A DNA stretch of 64,000 bases from Pelagibacteraceae bacterium AG-430-E20. Lineage in GTDB: Bacteria; Pseudomonadota; Alphaproteobacteria; Pelagibacterales; Pelagibacteraceae. Below are positions 9,678 through 18,451 of the stretch, piece after piece. The notes under the pieces were generated by a model, which did no database searches, was not told the DNA's origin, and saw nothing but the letters and a program-made list of their open reading frames with translations. The DNA lies in the NCBI GenBank assembly GCA_003209915.1, contig QCOF01000003.1, forward strand, positions 5,001 through 69,000, written 5' to 3'. A program made the translations under genes and the position numbers. Numbering within the stretch: the stretch's first letter is position 1; the number at the start of each line of letters is the position of its first letter.

Positions 9678-12221
9678 ATGTTTAATCCATTAAATCTAAT
9701 CTCCAAATTTATTAAATCTAGCAACCAAAAAGAGCTTGATAGGATTAATAAAATTGTTGAAAAAATAAATTCATTAGAGGAAAAATTTATAAATTTTGAT
9801 GATGCAGATTTTCCTAAAAAAACTTTAGAGTTTAAAGAACTAATTAAAGGTGGAAAATCATTAGATGAGATAATGCCTGATGCATTCGCGCTTGTAAGAG
9901 AAGCATCGAAAAGAACTCGAAAAGAAAGACACTTCGATGTTCAACTAATTGGGGGTGTGGTTCTGCATGAAGGAAAGATAGCAGAAATGCGAACAGGTGA
10001 AGGAAAAACTTTAACAATCACGTTAGCAGCTTATTTAAATTCGCTTGGTGAAAAAGGAGTTCATATAGTAACTGTGAATGATTATTTGGCTAAAAGAGAC
10101 TCAATAGAAATGGGTCAAATTTACAATTTTCTTGGGCTAACTTCGGGATTTATTAATAACGACCAAAGCGATGAAGAGCGTAAAAAAAATTATAATTGTG
10201 ACATAACCTATGCAACTAATAGTGAATTAGGATTTGATTATCTTCGTGATAATATGAAATTTTCACAAAATGAGATGGTTCAAAGAGAACATTCATTTTC
10301 AATTGTTGATGAAATAGACTCGTGTTTAATTGATGAAGCAAGGACTCCTTTGGTAATATCTGGATCAGCAGATGATAAGACAGCACAGTATTTAGCAATA
10401 GATAAACTAGTAAGAATTTTAAATGACAAAGATTTTGAAATAGATGAAAAGGAAAAAAGCATTCTTTTAACTAATGATGGAATTAATAATGTTGAAAAAC
10501 TTTTTTCTAATGCTGGAATTTTAAAAAATGATAATTTTTATGATCCAGAAAATCTACATTTAGTTCATCATGTTAATCAAGCTTTGAGAGCAAATCATTT
10601 ATTTGAGAAAGGCAAAGACTATATTGTAAAAGATGGAAGTTTAAAAATAATTGACGAATTAACAGGAAGAATTCTTGAAGGTAGAAGGTTTGGAGATGGA
10701 TTACATCAGGCACTTGAGGCAAAAGAAAAAATTGATGTTCAGGCGGAAAATCAAACCCTAGCTTCGATCACCTATCAAAATTATTTTAAACTTTATAAAA
10801 AGATTGCAGGTTGTACAGGTACTGCTGTAACAGAATCTGAAGAATTCTTTGAAATATACAATTTATCAGTTGTGGTCATTCCTACTAACAAAGAAATGAT
10901 CAGAAAAGATTTTAATGATTTAATATTTAGAACTGAAGAAGAGAAAAACAACTCAATAATAAATAAAATTATAGAACGTAATCAAGTTGGACAGCCAATT
11001 CTAGTCTTTACATCGAGTATTAATAAATCTGAAGTTTATTCAAATTTATTAAACAAGAAAAATATTAAACATGTCGTTCTTAATGCTAAAAATCATGAAA
11101 ACGAGGCAGAAATTATAGCCAATGCAGGTAAAGAAAAATCAGTAATAATTACAACTAGTATTTCTGGACGAGGTGTTGATATTCAACTTGGTGGAAAAAA
11201 AGGCTCAATTCCTGAAGACCAACTCAAAATTGATAAAGATAAAATAAAATCTTTAGGAGGTCTGTTTGTGATTGGTACTGAAAGAATGGAATCTAGAAGA
11301 GTAGATAATCAGGCAAGAGGTAGATCTGGAAGACAGGGAGATGAAGGTAGCTCAGTATTCTATGTGAGTTTAGAGGATGACTTAATGCGAATTTTTGGAT
11401 CAGAGTCCATGAACAATATGCTTGAAAAATTAGGACTTAAAGATGGAGAGAGCATAGATCACCCTTGGATAAATAAAGCATTAGAAAGAGCACAGCAAAA
11501 AGTAGAAGCAAGAAATTTTGATATTAGAAAAACTCTTATTAAATTTGATAATGTCTTAAATGATCAAAGACATGTCGTTTTCTCTCAAAGAAAAAACGCA
11601 ATAAATAGCAGTGATATTTTTAGTTATTCTGATGAATTTTTAAAAGAAATAATAGTGGACTTAATTAAACTAAAAATTCAAAAACTTTCAAATCCAAAGA
11701 GTACAGAATTTAGTAACAGAATTAAGCAAATACTAGGAAAAAGTTTCACAGATAAAGAGTTTGAGGAATTAATCTCGTCTAAAGATGAAGAACTTAAGGA
11801 AAAAATACTTTCAAAATTTAATGAAACAAGAAATGAAAGAATTAAGATTCTTGGAGAACATTATGCAGAAGATATTGAAAAAAGAATTTTTTTACAATCC
11901 ATTGATTTAAATTGGAAATCCCACATTCAATACTTAGAACAATTAAGACAAGTTGTTGGTTTAAGATCTTATGGTCAAAGAGATCCTCTAGTTGAATATA
12001 AAAAAGAAGCTTTTGATTTATTTTCAAATCTCCTAGAAAAACTAAAATTAGACTATATTACAATTTTGATGAATCTAAAAGTTGTTACAGAGCAAACTAA
12101 AAAAGAGAATAATAATACTGAGATTTTACCTCAAAAAAATCAAAACAAAAAAATGGGAAGAAATGAACCATGTTTTTGTGGTTCAGGTAAAAAATTTAAA
12201 CACTGTCATGGTGCTTTATAA
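9678..12221 (+). CDS. secA: Preprotein translocase ATPase SecA
   Basis: SecA drives proteins through SecYEG using ATP. The Walker A region M-R-T-G-E-G-K-T-L near residue 104, D-E-I-D near 213, and G-T-E-R-M-E-S-R-R-V-D-N-Q-A-R-G-R-S-G-R-Q-G (split here for clarity) in motor domain 2 are all present. The extreme C terminus carries the SEC-C zinc knuckle, C-F-C-G-S-G-K-K-F-K-H-C-H, which binds SecB and phospholipid in other species. At 847 residues it is a normal but compact SecA. It converges on accA with a two-base gap and no obvious terminator. Confidence 0.98.
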   Translation: MFNPLNLISKFIKSSNQKELDRINKIVEKINSLEEKFINFDDADFPKKTLEFKELIKGGKSLDEIMPDAFALVREASKRTRKERHFDVQLIGGVVLHEGKIAEMRTGEGKTLTITLAAYLNSLGEKGVHIVTVNDYLAKRDSIEMGQIYNFLGLTSGFINNDQSDEERKKNYNCDITYATNSELGFDYLRDNMKFSQNEMVQREHSFSIVDEIDSCLIDEARTPLVISGSADDKTAQYLAIDKLVRILNDKDFEIDEKEKSILLTNDGINNVEKLFSNAGILKNDNFYDPENLHLVHHVNQALRANHLFEKGKDYIVKDGSLKIIDELTGRILEGRRFGDGLHQALEAKEKIDVQAENQTLASITYQNYFKLYKKIAGCTGTAVTESEEFFEIYNLSVVVIPTNKEMIRKDFNDLIFRTEEEKNNSIINKIIERNQVGQPILVFTSSINKSEVYSNLLNKKNIKHVVLNAKNHENEAEIIANAGKEKSVIITTSISGRGVDIQLGGKKGSIPEDQLKIDKDKIKSLGGLFVIGTERMESRRVDNQARGRSGRQGDEGSSVFYVSLEDDLMRIFGSESMNNMLEKLGLKDGESIDHPWINKALERAQQKVEARNFDIRKTLIKFDNVLNDQRHVVFSQRKNAINSSDIFSYSDEFLKEIIVDLIKLKIQKLSNPKSTEFSNRIKQILGKSFTDKEFEELISSKDEELKEKILSKFNETRNERIKILGEHYAEDIEKRIFLQSIDLNWKSHIQYLEQLRQVVGLRSYGQRDPLVEYKKEAFDLFSNLLEKLKLDYITILMNLKVVTEQTKKENNNTEILPQKNQNKKMGRNEPCFCGSGKKFKHCHGAL

Positions 12222-12223
12222 TT

Positions 12224-13318
12224 TTAAATTAATAAAATAATCAAACCTAACAAAATAACACTTATACCAATAACAATTTGCATTTTTTTTGATTTTAAAA
12301 TATTTTCGAATTTATTTTTTTTGACAGTTAATGAACTTAAATCTTCAGTTGTACTTATAAATCCATCATTCCTTCCAATTTTTAAAAACTTATTTTTTCT
12401 TTCATTCGCTATCTCTTCTGGAGATAAGTCTTTGAAGTAATCTAAATTTTGTGTGATAGAAGTTTTCAAGTTTTCAAGCATTGTATCTCTATCTCGATGA
12501 GCACCACCCAAAGGCTCAGGAATAATTTCGTCGATAACTTTTAATTTCAATAAATCTTTTGCTGATAGTTTCATTGCTTTTGCAGCGTCGAGCATCTTTT
12601 TTGGGTCTCTCCAAAGAATAGTTGCACATCCCTCGGGAGATATAACTGAATAGATTGCGTTCTCAAACATTATAACTTTATTTGAAGATGCAAGAGCGAT
12701 TGCTCCCCCAGAACCGCCCTCACCAATTATTATTGCAATAGTTGGGACCTTAAGTTCCATGCAACATTCTATTGATTTTGCAATTGCTTCTGCTTGACCT
12801 CTTTCCTCTGCACCAACACCTGGGTATGCACCTGGGGTATCTATAAAGGAAATAATTGGAATATTAAATTTGTTTGCTAAATTCATTAATCGAATTGTTT
12901 TCCTATATCCTTCAGGTCTCATCATTCCAAAGTTTCTTTCAATTCTGCTGTCTAAATCCTCTCCTTTTTCCTGTCCAATAACTAAAACTGAATTTCCTTT
13001 AAATTTTGCAAAACCTGTTAAAACTGATTTATCTTCACCATAATGACGATCACCGGACAACGAAATAAAATCTTCAAATAAATTGTCTATAAAAAATTTT
13101 GATTTTGGTCTGTCCTCGTGTCTTGCAACCATAGTTGTTTGCCATGGATCTAAATTTGAGTAAATATCTTTCAGTTTTTCATCCAACTCTGCTTGAGTAC
13201 TAGAAATTTTTTGAGTATCAACTTCTGATAATCCTTCTTGATTATAAGGATCCTTTAATTTTTCTATCTCATTTTCAAGATTTTTAATTTCATTTTCAAA
13301 ATTAAGGTAATTTTTCAT
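12224..13318 (-). CDS. accA: Acetyl-CoA carboxylase carboxyltransferase alpha, with C-terminal membrane tail
   Basis: AccA pairs with AccD to transfer carboxyl from carboxybiotin to acetyl-CoA, the first step of fatty-acid synthesis. The family core is clear (residues about 1-318): G-D-R-H-Y-G-E-D, F-I-D-T-P-G-A-Y-P-G and G-E-G-G-S-G-G-A-I-A-L. The protein is 364 residues against about 320 in the family. The extra 45 end in a hydrophobic stretch from about 346 to the last residue, preceded by K-S-K-K. This looks like a single C-terminal membrane anchor (tail-anchored topology). accD is at 34699-35628. The tail is continuous with the frame and not a read-through of a damaged stop that I can see. 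Confidence 0.96.
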   Translation of the reverse strand: MKNYLNFENEIKNLENEIEKLKDPYNQEGLSEVDTQKISSTQAELDEKLKDIYSNLDPWQTTMVARHEDRPKSKFFIDNLFEDFISLSGDRHYGEDKSVLTGFAKFKGNSVLVIGQEKGEDLDSRIERNFGMMRPEGYRKTIRLMNLANKFNIPIISFIDTPGAYPGVGAEERGQAEAIAKSIECCMELKVPTIAIIIGEGGSGGAIALASSNKVIMFENAIYSVISPEGCATILWRDPKKMLDAAKAMKLSAKDLLKLKVIDEIIPEPLGGAHRDRDTMLENLKTSITQNLDYFKDLSPEEIANERKNKFLKIGRNDGFISTTEDLSSLTVKKNKFENILKSKKMQIVIGISVILLGLIILLI

Positions 13319-13395
13319 TATTTAGTTATATCGAATAGTTAATTTATAAAAAAGGCCATAAAATGATGACTTATTTAAATGGTAATTGTTATTAA

Positions 13396-13423
13396 TTGAC
13401 TAAATAATTTTAAAAGATAGAAA
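13396..13423 (+). promoter_or_regulatory. Promoter for the glycine riboswitch and glcB
   Basis: TTGACT (13396-13401), a 16-base spacer and TAGAAA (13418-13423) place a transcription start near 13430. The first riboswitch aptamer begins there, which supports the assignment. Confidence 0.5.
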
Positions 13424-13428
13424 TTTAT

Positions 13429-13580
13429 GATCGGGAGAGACTAAATACTTTTTAGCGCCGAAGGAGCAACCACCCCGGAAACTCTCAGGCAAATGGACCG
13501 ATACAGGCATAACACTCTGGAAAGAGATTAAATTCCGCCGAAGGAGCAAAACTCTCAGGCAAAAATACAGATGGGGTCGT
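13429..13580 (+). promoter_or_regulatory. Tandem glycine riboswitch controlling glcB
   Basis: Two aptamer copies lie in a row. Each has the conserved core GCCGAAGGAGCAA (13452-13464 and about 13539-13551) followed by ACTCTCAGGCAAA (about 13474-13486 and 13552-13564). The first copy begins with GGGAGAGAC and the second with CTCTGGAAAGAGA. The tandem ends within ten bases of the glcB ATG, so the switch can mask or free the ribosome entry site directly. A glycine-activated riboswitch upstream of malate synthase has been described in SAR11 and linked to their dependence on external glycine or serine. This copy matches that arrangement. Confidence 0.95.
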
Positions 13581-13589
13581 GAAAGTGCT

Positions 13590-15752
13590 ATGCAAGAAAA
13601 ATACATAAATATTAAAAGTTTGAAAGTATCAAGTGACCTTGTTCAATTTGTTAAAGATGAGTTGCTAAAAGAAACAGAAATATCACCAGAAAATTTTTGG
13701 GTAGGTTTCGAAAAAACAGTCAATGAATTAGCACCTAAAAATAGAAAATTAATAAGCATCAGAAAAGATTTACAGAACAAAATTGACGAATGGCATATCA
13801 AAAAAAAGGGATCGGAATTCAATTTTGAAGAATATAAAAAATTTTTAATTGAAATAGGGTATTTAAAAAATGAAGGACCTGATTTTCAAATTGAAACAAA
13901 AGATGTTGATGAAGAGATAGCAAAAATTGCAGGACCTCAATTGGTAGTACCAGTTATGAACGCAAGATATGCACTTAATGCTGCAAATGCTAGATGGATG
14001 AGTTTGTATGATAGTCTTTACGGAACAGATATTATTGAGCAATCAGAAGATAGCGTTTCAGAGAGATATGATCCACTAAGAGGTGAAATGGTTATTAAGT
14101 ATGGTAGAGATTTTTTAGACAAATATTTTCCATTGAAAGATTTGAGTTGGAAAAAAATAACAAGCTTTGCTGTAAAGGACGGAAAGCTAAAAATTCTTAA
14201 AGGTGCTGATTTAGTCAGCTTGATAGATGAAGATAAATTTATTGGTCACAGAGGTGAAAGCGATAATCCTTCTGCAATTATTTTAAAAAATAATAATTTG
14301 CATGTTGAAATTTTAAAAGATTCTAGAGCATTCGCTGCTCAACAAGATCATGCAGGTATAAGTGACATAATAGTAGAGTCTGCAGTATCAACTATTTGTG
14401 ACAACGAAGATAGTGTAGCAGCAGTTGACTCAGAAGATAAAATTATTTGTTACAGAAATTGGCTAGGTTTAATGCGTGGAGATCTGAAGTCAAAATTTGA
14501 AAAAGATGGAAAATTATATGAGAGAAAGCTAAATCCAAATAGAAGTTATATTTCTAAGGATGGTAAAGGTTTGAAATTACATGGCAGAAGCCTTCTACTT
14601 GTAAGAAATGTTGGTCATTTAATGACAAACTCATCCATTATTTTAGATGATGGAAATGAAGTGCCAGAAGGTATTTTAGATGCATTTATAACTACAGCTG
14701 CAGCACTTCATGATTTAAAGAAAAAAAATAATTCACGAACTGGATCTGTATATATTGTTAAACCCAAAATGCATGGACCAGATGAAACAGCGTTTACAGA
14801 TTTAATCTTTTCAAAAGTAGAAGAAGTTTTGGGATTAAAAAAATATACATGCAAAATAGGAATAATGGATGAAGAAAGAAGAACATCCTCTAATTTGAAA
14901 GAATGTATTAGGTCCTTAAAAAATAGAGTATTTTTTATAAATACGGGTTTTTTAGATAGAACTGGTGACGAAATGCACACATCAATGATGGCTGGACCTA
15001 TGATTAAAAAAGGAGAAATGAAGTCATCAAAATGGATTACAGCTTACGAAAATAGAAATGTGGATATTGGATTAAAATGCGGTTTTTCTGGTAAAGCTCA
15101 AATTGGTAAAGGTATGTGGGCTATGCCTGATAAAATGAAAGATATGATGGAACAAAAAACAGGTCATTTAAAAGCTGGTGCAAATTGTGCTTGGGTACCA
15201 TCCCCAACTGCTGCTGCATTACATGCACTACATTATCATGAAATAAATATTTTTGATGAACAGAAAAAAATTCTAAATAGAAATCAAGCAAAACTTGATG
15301 ATCTTCTAACAATACCAGTAGCAAATAGAACTAATTGGTCAGTTGAAGAAATAAATAATGAAATAAGTAATTCAGCTCAAACATTACTTGGATATGTTGT
15401 AAGATGGGTTGACCAAGGAATAGGTTGTTCCAAAGTTCCAGATATTAACAATGTAGGTCTAATGGAGGATAGAGCAACTTTAAGAATTTCCTCGCAACAT
15501 ATTGCAAACTGGATACATCACGGAATAACTACAGAAATTCAAGTAACAGAAATTATGAAAGAAATGGCGAAAATTGTTGATGGTCAAAATAAAAATGACT
15601 CTAAATATATCAAAATGAGTGATGACTTTGAAAACTCAATAGCTTTCAAAACTGCATGTGATTTAGTATTTAAAGGTAAGCAGCAGCCTTCTGGATATAC
15701 TGAACCATTATTGCATATTAATAGATTAGAAAAGAAATCTAATCTGAATTAG
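13590..15752 (+). CDS. glcB: Malate synthase G
   Basis: This enzyme condenses glyoxylate with acetyl-CoA to malate, feeding glycolate- or glycine-derived carbon into the TCA cycle. At 720 residues it is the G isoform. Typical segments are visible: V-P-V-M-N-A-R-Y-A-L-N-A-A-N-A-R-W, L-R-G-E-M-V, and the active-site region G-K-G-M-W-A-M-P-D near residue 507. The start follows the riboswitch immediately, with only GAAAG five bases upstream as a possible ribosome site. Glycine control implies that glycine oxidation products enter through this enzyme. The 3' end overlaps convergent recR by 14 bases. Confidence 0.97.
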   Translation: MQEKYINIKSLKVSSDLVQFVKDELLKETEISPENFWVGFEKTVNELAPKNRKLISIRKDLQNKIDEWHIKKKGSEFNFEEYKKFLIEIGYLKNEGPDFQIETKDVDEEIAKIAGPQLVVPVMNARYALNAANARWMSLYDSLYGTDIIEQSEDSVSERYDPLRGEMVIKYGRDFLDKYFPLKDLSWKKITSFAVKDGKLKILKGADLVSLIDEDKFIGHRGESDNPSAIILKNNNLHVEILKDSRAFAAQQDHAGISDIIVESAVSTICDNEDSVAAVDSEDKIICYRNWLGLMRGDLKSKFEKDGKLYERKLNPNRSYISKDGKGLKLHGRSLLLVRNVGHLMTNSSIILDDGNEVPEGILDAFITTAAALHDLKKKNNSRTGSVYIVKPKMHGPDETAFTDLIFSKVEEVLGLKKYTCKIGIMDEERRTSSNLKECIRSLKNRVFFINTGFLDRTGDEMHTSMMAGPMIKKGEMKSSKWITAYENRNVDIGLKCGFSGKAQIGKGMWAMPDKMKDMMEQKTGHLKAGANCAWVPSPTAAALHALHYHEINIFDEQKKILNRNQAKLDDLLTIPVANRTNWSVEEINNEISNSAQTLLGYVVRWVDQGIGCSKVPDINNVGLMEDRATLRISSQHIANWIHHGITTEIQVTEIMKEMAKIVDGQNKNDSKYIKMSDDFENSIAFKTACDLVFKGKQQPSGYTEPLLHINRLEKKSNLN

Positions 15753-16356
15753 AAATTAAATTTGAACGGTTTTTAAAAGCTGAAAATAAAGTTCCATCAT
15801 CCAAACTTTCTATTTCGCCACCAACAGGTAAGCCTTGGGCCAATTTTGTTACTTTAACCTCAATACCTTTCATGCTGTCCTGAATATAATATGCAGTTGT
15901 CTGACCCTCTACCGTTGCGCTTGTAGCTAAAATTACTTCATCAATATTATCTTTTTTTACTCTTTCTACTAAAGAATTAATTAGCAAGTCCTCTTTTTTT
16001 TGACCAACTGACGAAATTGTACCTCCTAAAATATGAAAATATCCACTGAATATGTTAGAACTTTCAATGCTCCATTGATCAGAGATATTCTCAACAACAC
16101 ATATCTTATTATATTTTTTTTCAACAATCTTACAGTCATCGAAATTACACTCGATTGAATTTGATTTTAAAGTTCCACAAATCTTACAACGAACAATATT
16201 TTTGTATACATCGGCTAATGACTTTGCCAAAGGCTTAACAAGCTCATCACGATTATTGATTAATTTTAATACAATACGCTTTGCTGATTTAGGGCCTAAG
16301 CCTGGTAGTTTTGATATTAATTTAACCAGCTCATCTATTTCGTTAATGTTTTGCAT
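15739..16356 (-). CDS. recR: Recombination mediator RecR
   Basis: RecR works with RecF and RecO to load RecA on gapped DNA. Visible are the helix-hairpin-helix L-P-G-L-G-P-K-S-A-K-R near residue 15, a Cys4 zinc finger starting C-K-I-C near 57, and a Toprim region with C-V-V-E-N and G-Y-F-H-I-L-G-G. The length of 205 is standard. dnaX-ybaB-recR is a widely conserved order, and here the three are tightly packed on the minus strand. Confidence 0.96.
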   Translation of the reverse strand: MQNINEIDELVKLISKLPGLGPKSAKRIVLKLINNRDELVKPLAKSLADVYKNIVRCKICGTLKSNSIECNFDDCKIVEKKYNKICVVENISDQWSIESSNIFSGYFHILGGTISSVGQKKEDLLINSLVERVKKDNIDEVILATSATVEGQTTAYYIQDSMKGIEVKVTKLAQGLPVGGEIESLDDGTLFSAFKNRSNLISNSD

Positions 16357-16359
16357 GAA

Positions 16360-16677
16360 TTATAAAGGCCATTTAAAACCAGGTATACCAAAACCACCTG
16401 TGGCTTTTGAAATTTCTTCAGAAGTTTTTGATTTCAACTGCGCTTTAGCGTTATTGTGAGCAGCAACAATTAAATCTTCAATAATAGCTTTGTCCTCTTT
16501 CATAATTTCATCAGATAGTTTTATTGTTTGCATTTCACCTTCACCATCAAGGGTTATTGATACAGAATTAGAGCCGGAAACTCCCTCTACTCTTATTTCC
16601 TTAATTTTCTGCTGGCTTTCTTTCATTTTTGCCTCAAGCTCTTTAGCTTTATCTAAAATCTTAGTGAAATCAGTCAT
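16360..16677 (-). CDS. ybaB: YbaB/EbfC nucleoid-associated protein
   Basis: This small dimeric DNA-binding protein usually sits between dnaX and recR. The coiled-coil helix A-K-E-L-E-A-K-M-K-E-S-Q-Q-K lies near the start and the G-F-G-I-P-G-F ending is typical. I place the start at the ATG giving M-T-D-F-T-K-I-L (16677), about 106 residues. An upstream in-frame ATG at 16689 would add four residues and lengthen the overlap with dnaX. With 16677 the overlap with the dnaX stop is eight bases. Confidence 0.93.
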   Translation of the reverse strand: MTDFTKILDKAKELEAKMKESQQKIKEIRVEGVSGSNSVSITLDGEGEMQTIKLSDEIMKEDKAIIEDLIVAAHNNAKAQLKSKTSEEISKATGGFGIPGFKWPL

Positions 16678-18313
16678 TTTGACCCTCATCTTTCCTCAAC
16701 TTCACATCTATTAATTCTGCATCAGGAAAGTTTTCTATTATATTTTTATAAGCCCTAGAAGTTTTTACTCTATCCATTAAAAGTTTCTTATTATTTAGTT
16801 GTTTTTCTTTTACAGACATTTCCCCTTTAGTTTTACTAAAAGTAATAATCCATCGCTCAGCAGTCCATTCAAAAAGTTTCGATGATAAATCTTTAACAAA
16901 ATTTTTATCCAAACTATCATTAAAAGATATCTCTATTCTGTTTTTTTCAAATTTTACTAAATTGACATTTTTTTCTAATTCATATTTCAATTTGATTTCT
17001 TTTTTTTCAGAGCAGACTAATAATAGATCATCAAAAGAATTTATAAGTATTTTATTTTCTGCCTTAATTTCAGTTTGTGCTTGTGGTTTATTCTTTTCTT
17101 CTTGGGAAATATTTTTAATTTGATCTATTATTTTATTTGAACTTGTATTTTCCTCAATTTGATTGGTTACTATTTTTTCAGCTTCAGGCTCAATTTTTTT
17201 TTGTGGTTTCACAGACTGTAAATGCATTAATCTGATTAGAAACATCTCAATCGACAAATGTTGATTTGAAACTATATCTAATTCTTCAAGAGAGCTGATT
17301 GCAAATTGCCAGAACAGTACTAAAACATCAGACTCTATTTTATTTGAAATACTTTTTATTTTCAAAAATTCCTCATCATTTAATGAAAAATTTGTGCTTT
17401 CTAGCGTTAAAGAATTTATATTTTTAAAGTAATACAACAATTCTAAGAAATCGTTAATGAATACTTTTGGTTCAACTCCTTGATCATAAATTTTTCTATA
17501 AATATTTATTACTTTTGTTTCTTCACCTTTTAAAATAAGTTCAAATAAATCTATTAGTTGAGATTTATCAAAGTAACCAAATATTTTTTGTGCTGCGTTC
17601 AAATCTAATTCAGTATTTTCATCTAAGCTTAATAAGGCCCTATCTAATAAAGATAATGCATCTCTAACTGATCCTTCAGAAATTTTTACTATTAATTTTA
17701 AAGAATCGTCGGTAACTTTACCATTTTCTTTATCTTTAATTTTTTTAATAAACTCAAATAATTCTGATGATTTTATTCTAGATAAATCAAATCTTTGACA
17801 CCTAGATACAACAGTAATCGGAATTTTTTTAATTTCAGTAGTTGCAAAAATAAACTTGAGATATTCTGGTGGTTCTTCTAATGTTTTCAAAAGAGCATTA
17901 AAAGCCTGTTTGCTTAACATATGCACTTCATCAATTATAAAAATTTTATATTTAGCTGAAGTTGGTCCATATCGAGAAAATTCTATTAGATCTCTTACAT
18001 CATCTACGCCAGTTTTGCTGGCTGCATCCATTTCTAAAACATCTATATGATTAGAACTAGCTATAGAGTCACAATTATCGCATTTAACTTTGCATTTATT
18101 TTCAATCCCATTTGAACAATTAAGAGTCTTTGCAACAATCCTCGCTATTGTAGTTTTTCCAATGCCTCTAATGCCTGTAAATAAGTACGCATTTGGAATT
18201 TTGTCTGCTTTAATTGAATTTGTTATTGTTTCTACGACAACTTCTTGACCGATTAGATCGTCAAAAGTTTGTGGTCTATATTTTAATGCCAGTACTTTCG
18301 AATTATTGTTCAT
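16670..18313 (-). CDS. dnaX: DNA polymerase III subunits tau (and probably gamma)
   Basis: DnaX is the clamp-loader ATPase. Walker A is G-I-R-G-I-G-K-T-T near residue 45, followed by zinc-binding cysteines (C-S, C-K-V-K-C-D-N-C) and Walker B region I-I-D-E-V-H-M-L-S. Domain III ends near residue 370, and a Lys/Glu/Gln-rich linker and the tau-specific C-terminal region follow to residue 547. At codons 371-374 there is a run of nine A. An extra A, or a -1 slip, leads at once to a stop (374 residues), and loss of one A gives a stop at about 380. Either would make a gamma-like protein. Gene order dnaX-ybaB-recR is conserved, and the SRP RNA gene is just upstream. Confidence 0.97.
   Translation of the reverse strand: MNNNSKVLALKYRPQTFDDLIGQEVVVETITNSIKADKIPNAYLFTGIRGIGKTTIARIVAKTLNCSNGIENKCKVKCDNCDSIASSNHIDVLEMDAASKTGVDDVRDLIEFSRYGPTSAKYKIFIIDEVHMLSKQAFNALLKTLEEPPEYLKFIFATTEIKKIPITVVSRCQRFDLSRIKSSELFEFIKKIKDKENGKVTDDSLKLIVKISEGSVRDALSLLDRALLSLDENTELDLNAAQKIFGYFDKSQLIDLFELILKGEETKVINIYRKIYDQGVEPKVFINDFLELLYYFKNINSLTLESTNFSLNDEEFLKIKSISNKIESDVLVLFWQFAISSLEELDIVSNQHLSIEMFLIRLMHLQSVKPQKKIEPEAEKIVTNQIEENTSSNKIIDQIKNISQEEKNKPQAQTEIKAENKILINSFDDLLLVCSEKKEIKLKYELEKNVNLVKFEKNRIEISFNDSLDKNFVKDLSSKLFEWTAERWIITFSKTKGEMSVKEKQLNNKKLLMDRVKTSRAYKNIIENFPDAELIDVKLRKDEGQND
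17194..17202 (-). promoter_or_regulatory. A9 slippage-type run at the tau/gamma boundary of dnaX
   Basis: On the coding (minus) strand nine consecutive A follow CCAC and precede TTGAG. The in-frame reading is P-Q-K-K-I-E. One added A gives CAA AAA AAA AAT TGA, an immediate stop. Thermus makes gamma from dnaX by slippage at an A9 run, and E. coli uses an A-rich -1 frameshift site at the equivalent place. Use here is inferred. Confidence 0.5.
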
Positions 18314-18321
18314 ATATTTTA

Positions 18322-18405
18322 GGAGACTAGAACCTGAATAACTGTCTCTACGACTGCTTCCGTTAAGATCTGGTCGGGTTCAAGCAGCATCCACCTCTAG
18401 CCTCC
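18322..18405 (-). ncRNA. ffs: Signal recognition particle RNA, small bacterial (4.5S) type
   Basis: Read on the minus strand, this is about 84 bases with closing arms GGAGGCTAGA (18405-18396) and TCTAGTCTCC (18331-18322), a 10-pair helix with one G-U. In the middle is the Ffh-binding hairpin GACCAGATC then GGAAGCAGTC. It aligns base for base with the E. coli 4.5S core. The apical tetraloop is UAAC (the URRC class) closed by U-G instead of the commoner GGAA. It lies between pheA and dnaX; a 4.5S gene next to dnaX is common in proteobacteria. A TATAAT box lies seven bases ahead of the 5' end. Confidence 0.88.
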
Positions 18406-18411
18406 AAAAGT

Positions 18412-18441
18412 ATTATAGCAGTTATATTTTCTAATCTACAA
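18412..18441 (-). promoter_or_regulatory. Promoter of the SRP RNA gene
   Basis: On the minus strand there is a perfect -10 TATAAT (18412-18417) whose expected start falls at about 18405, the 5' end of the folded RNA. The -35 is weak (TTGTAG, 18436-18441, spacer 18). Confidence 0.6.
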
Positions 18442-18451
18442 GAAAAGAATA

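Noticed and set aside
13400-13606. 68-codon minus-strand frame
   Set aside because: It is antisense to the glycine riboswitch; the repeated motifs in it come from the two aptamer cores.
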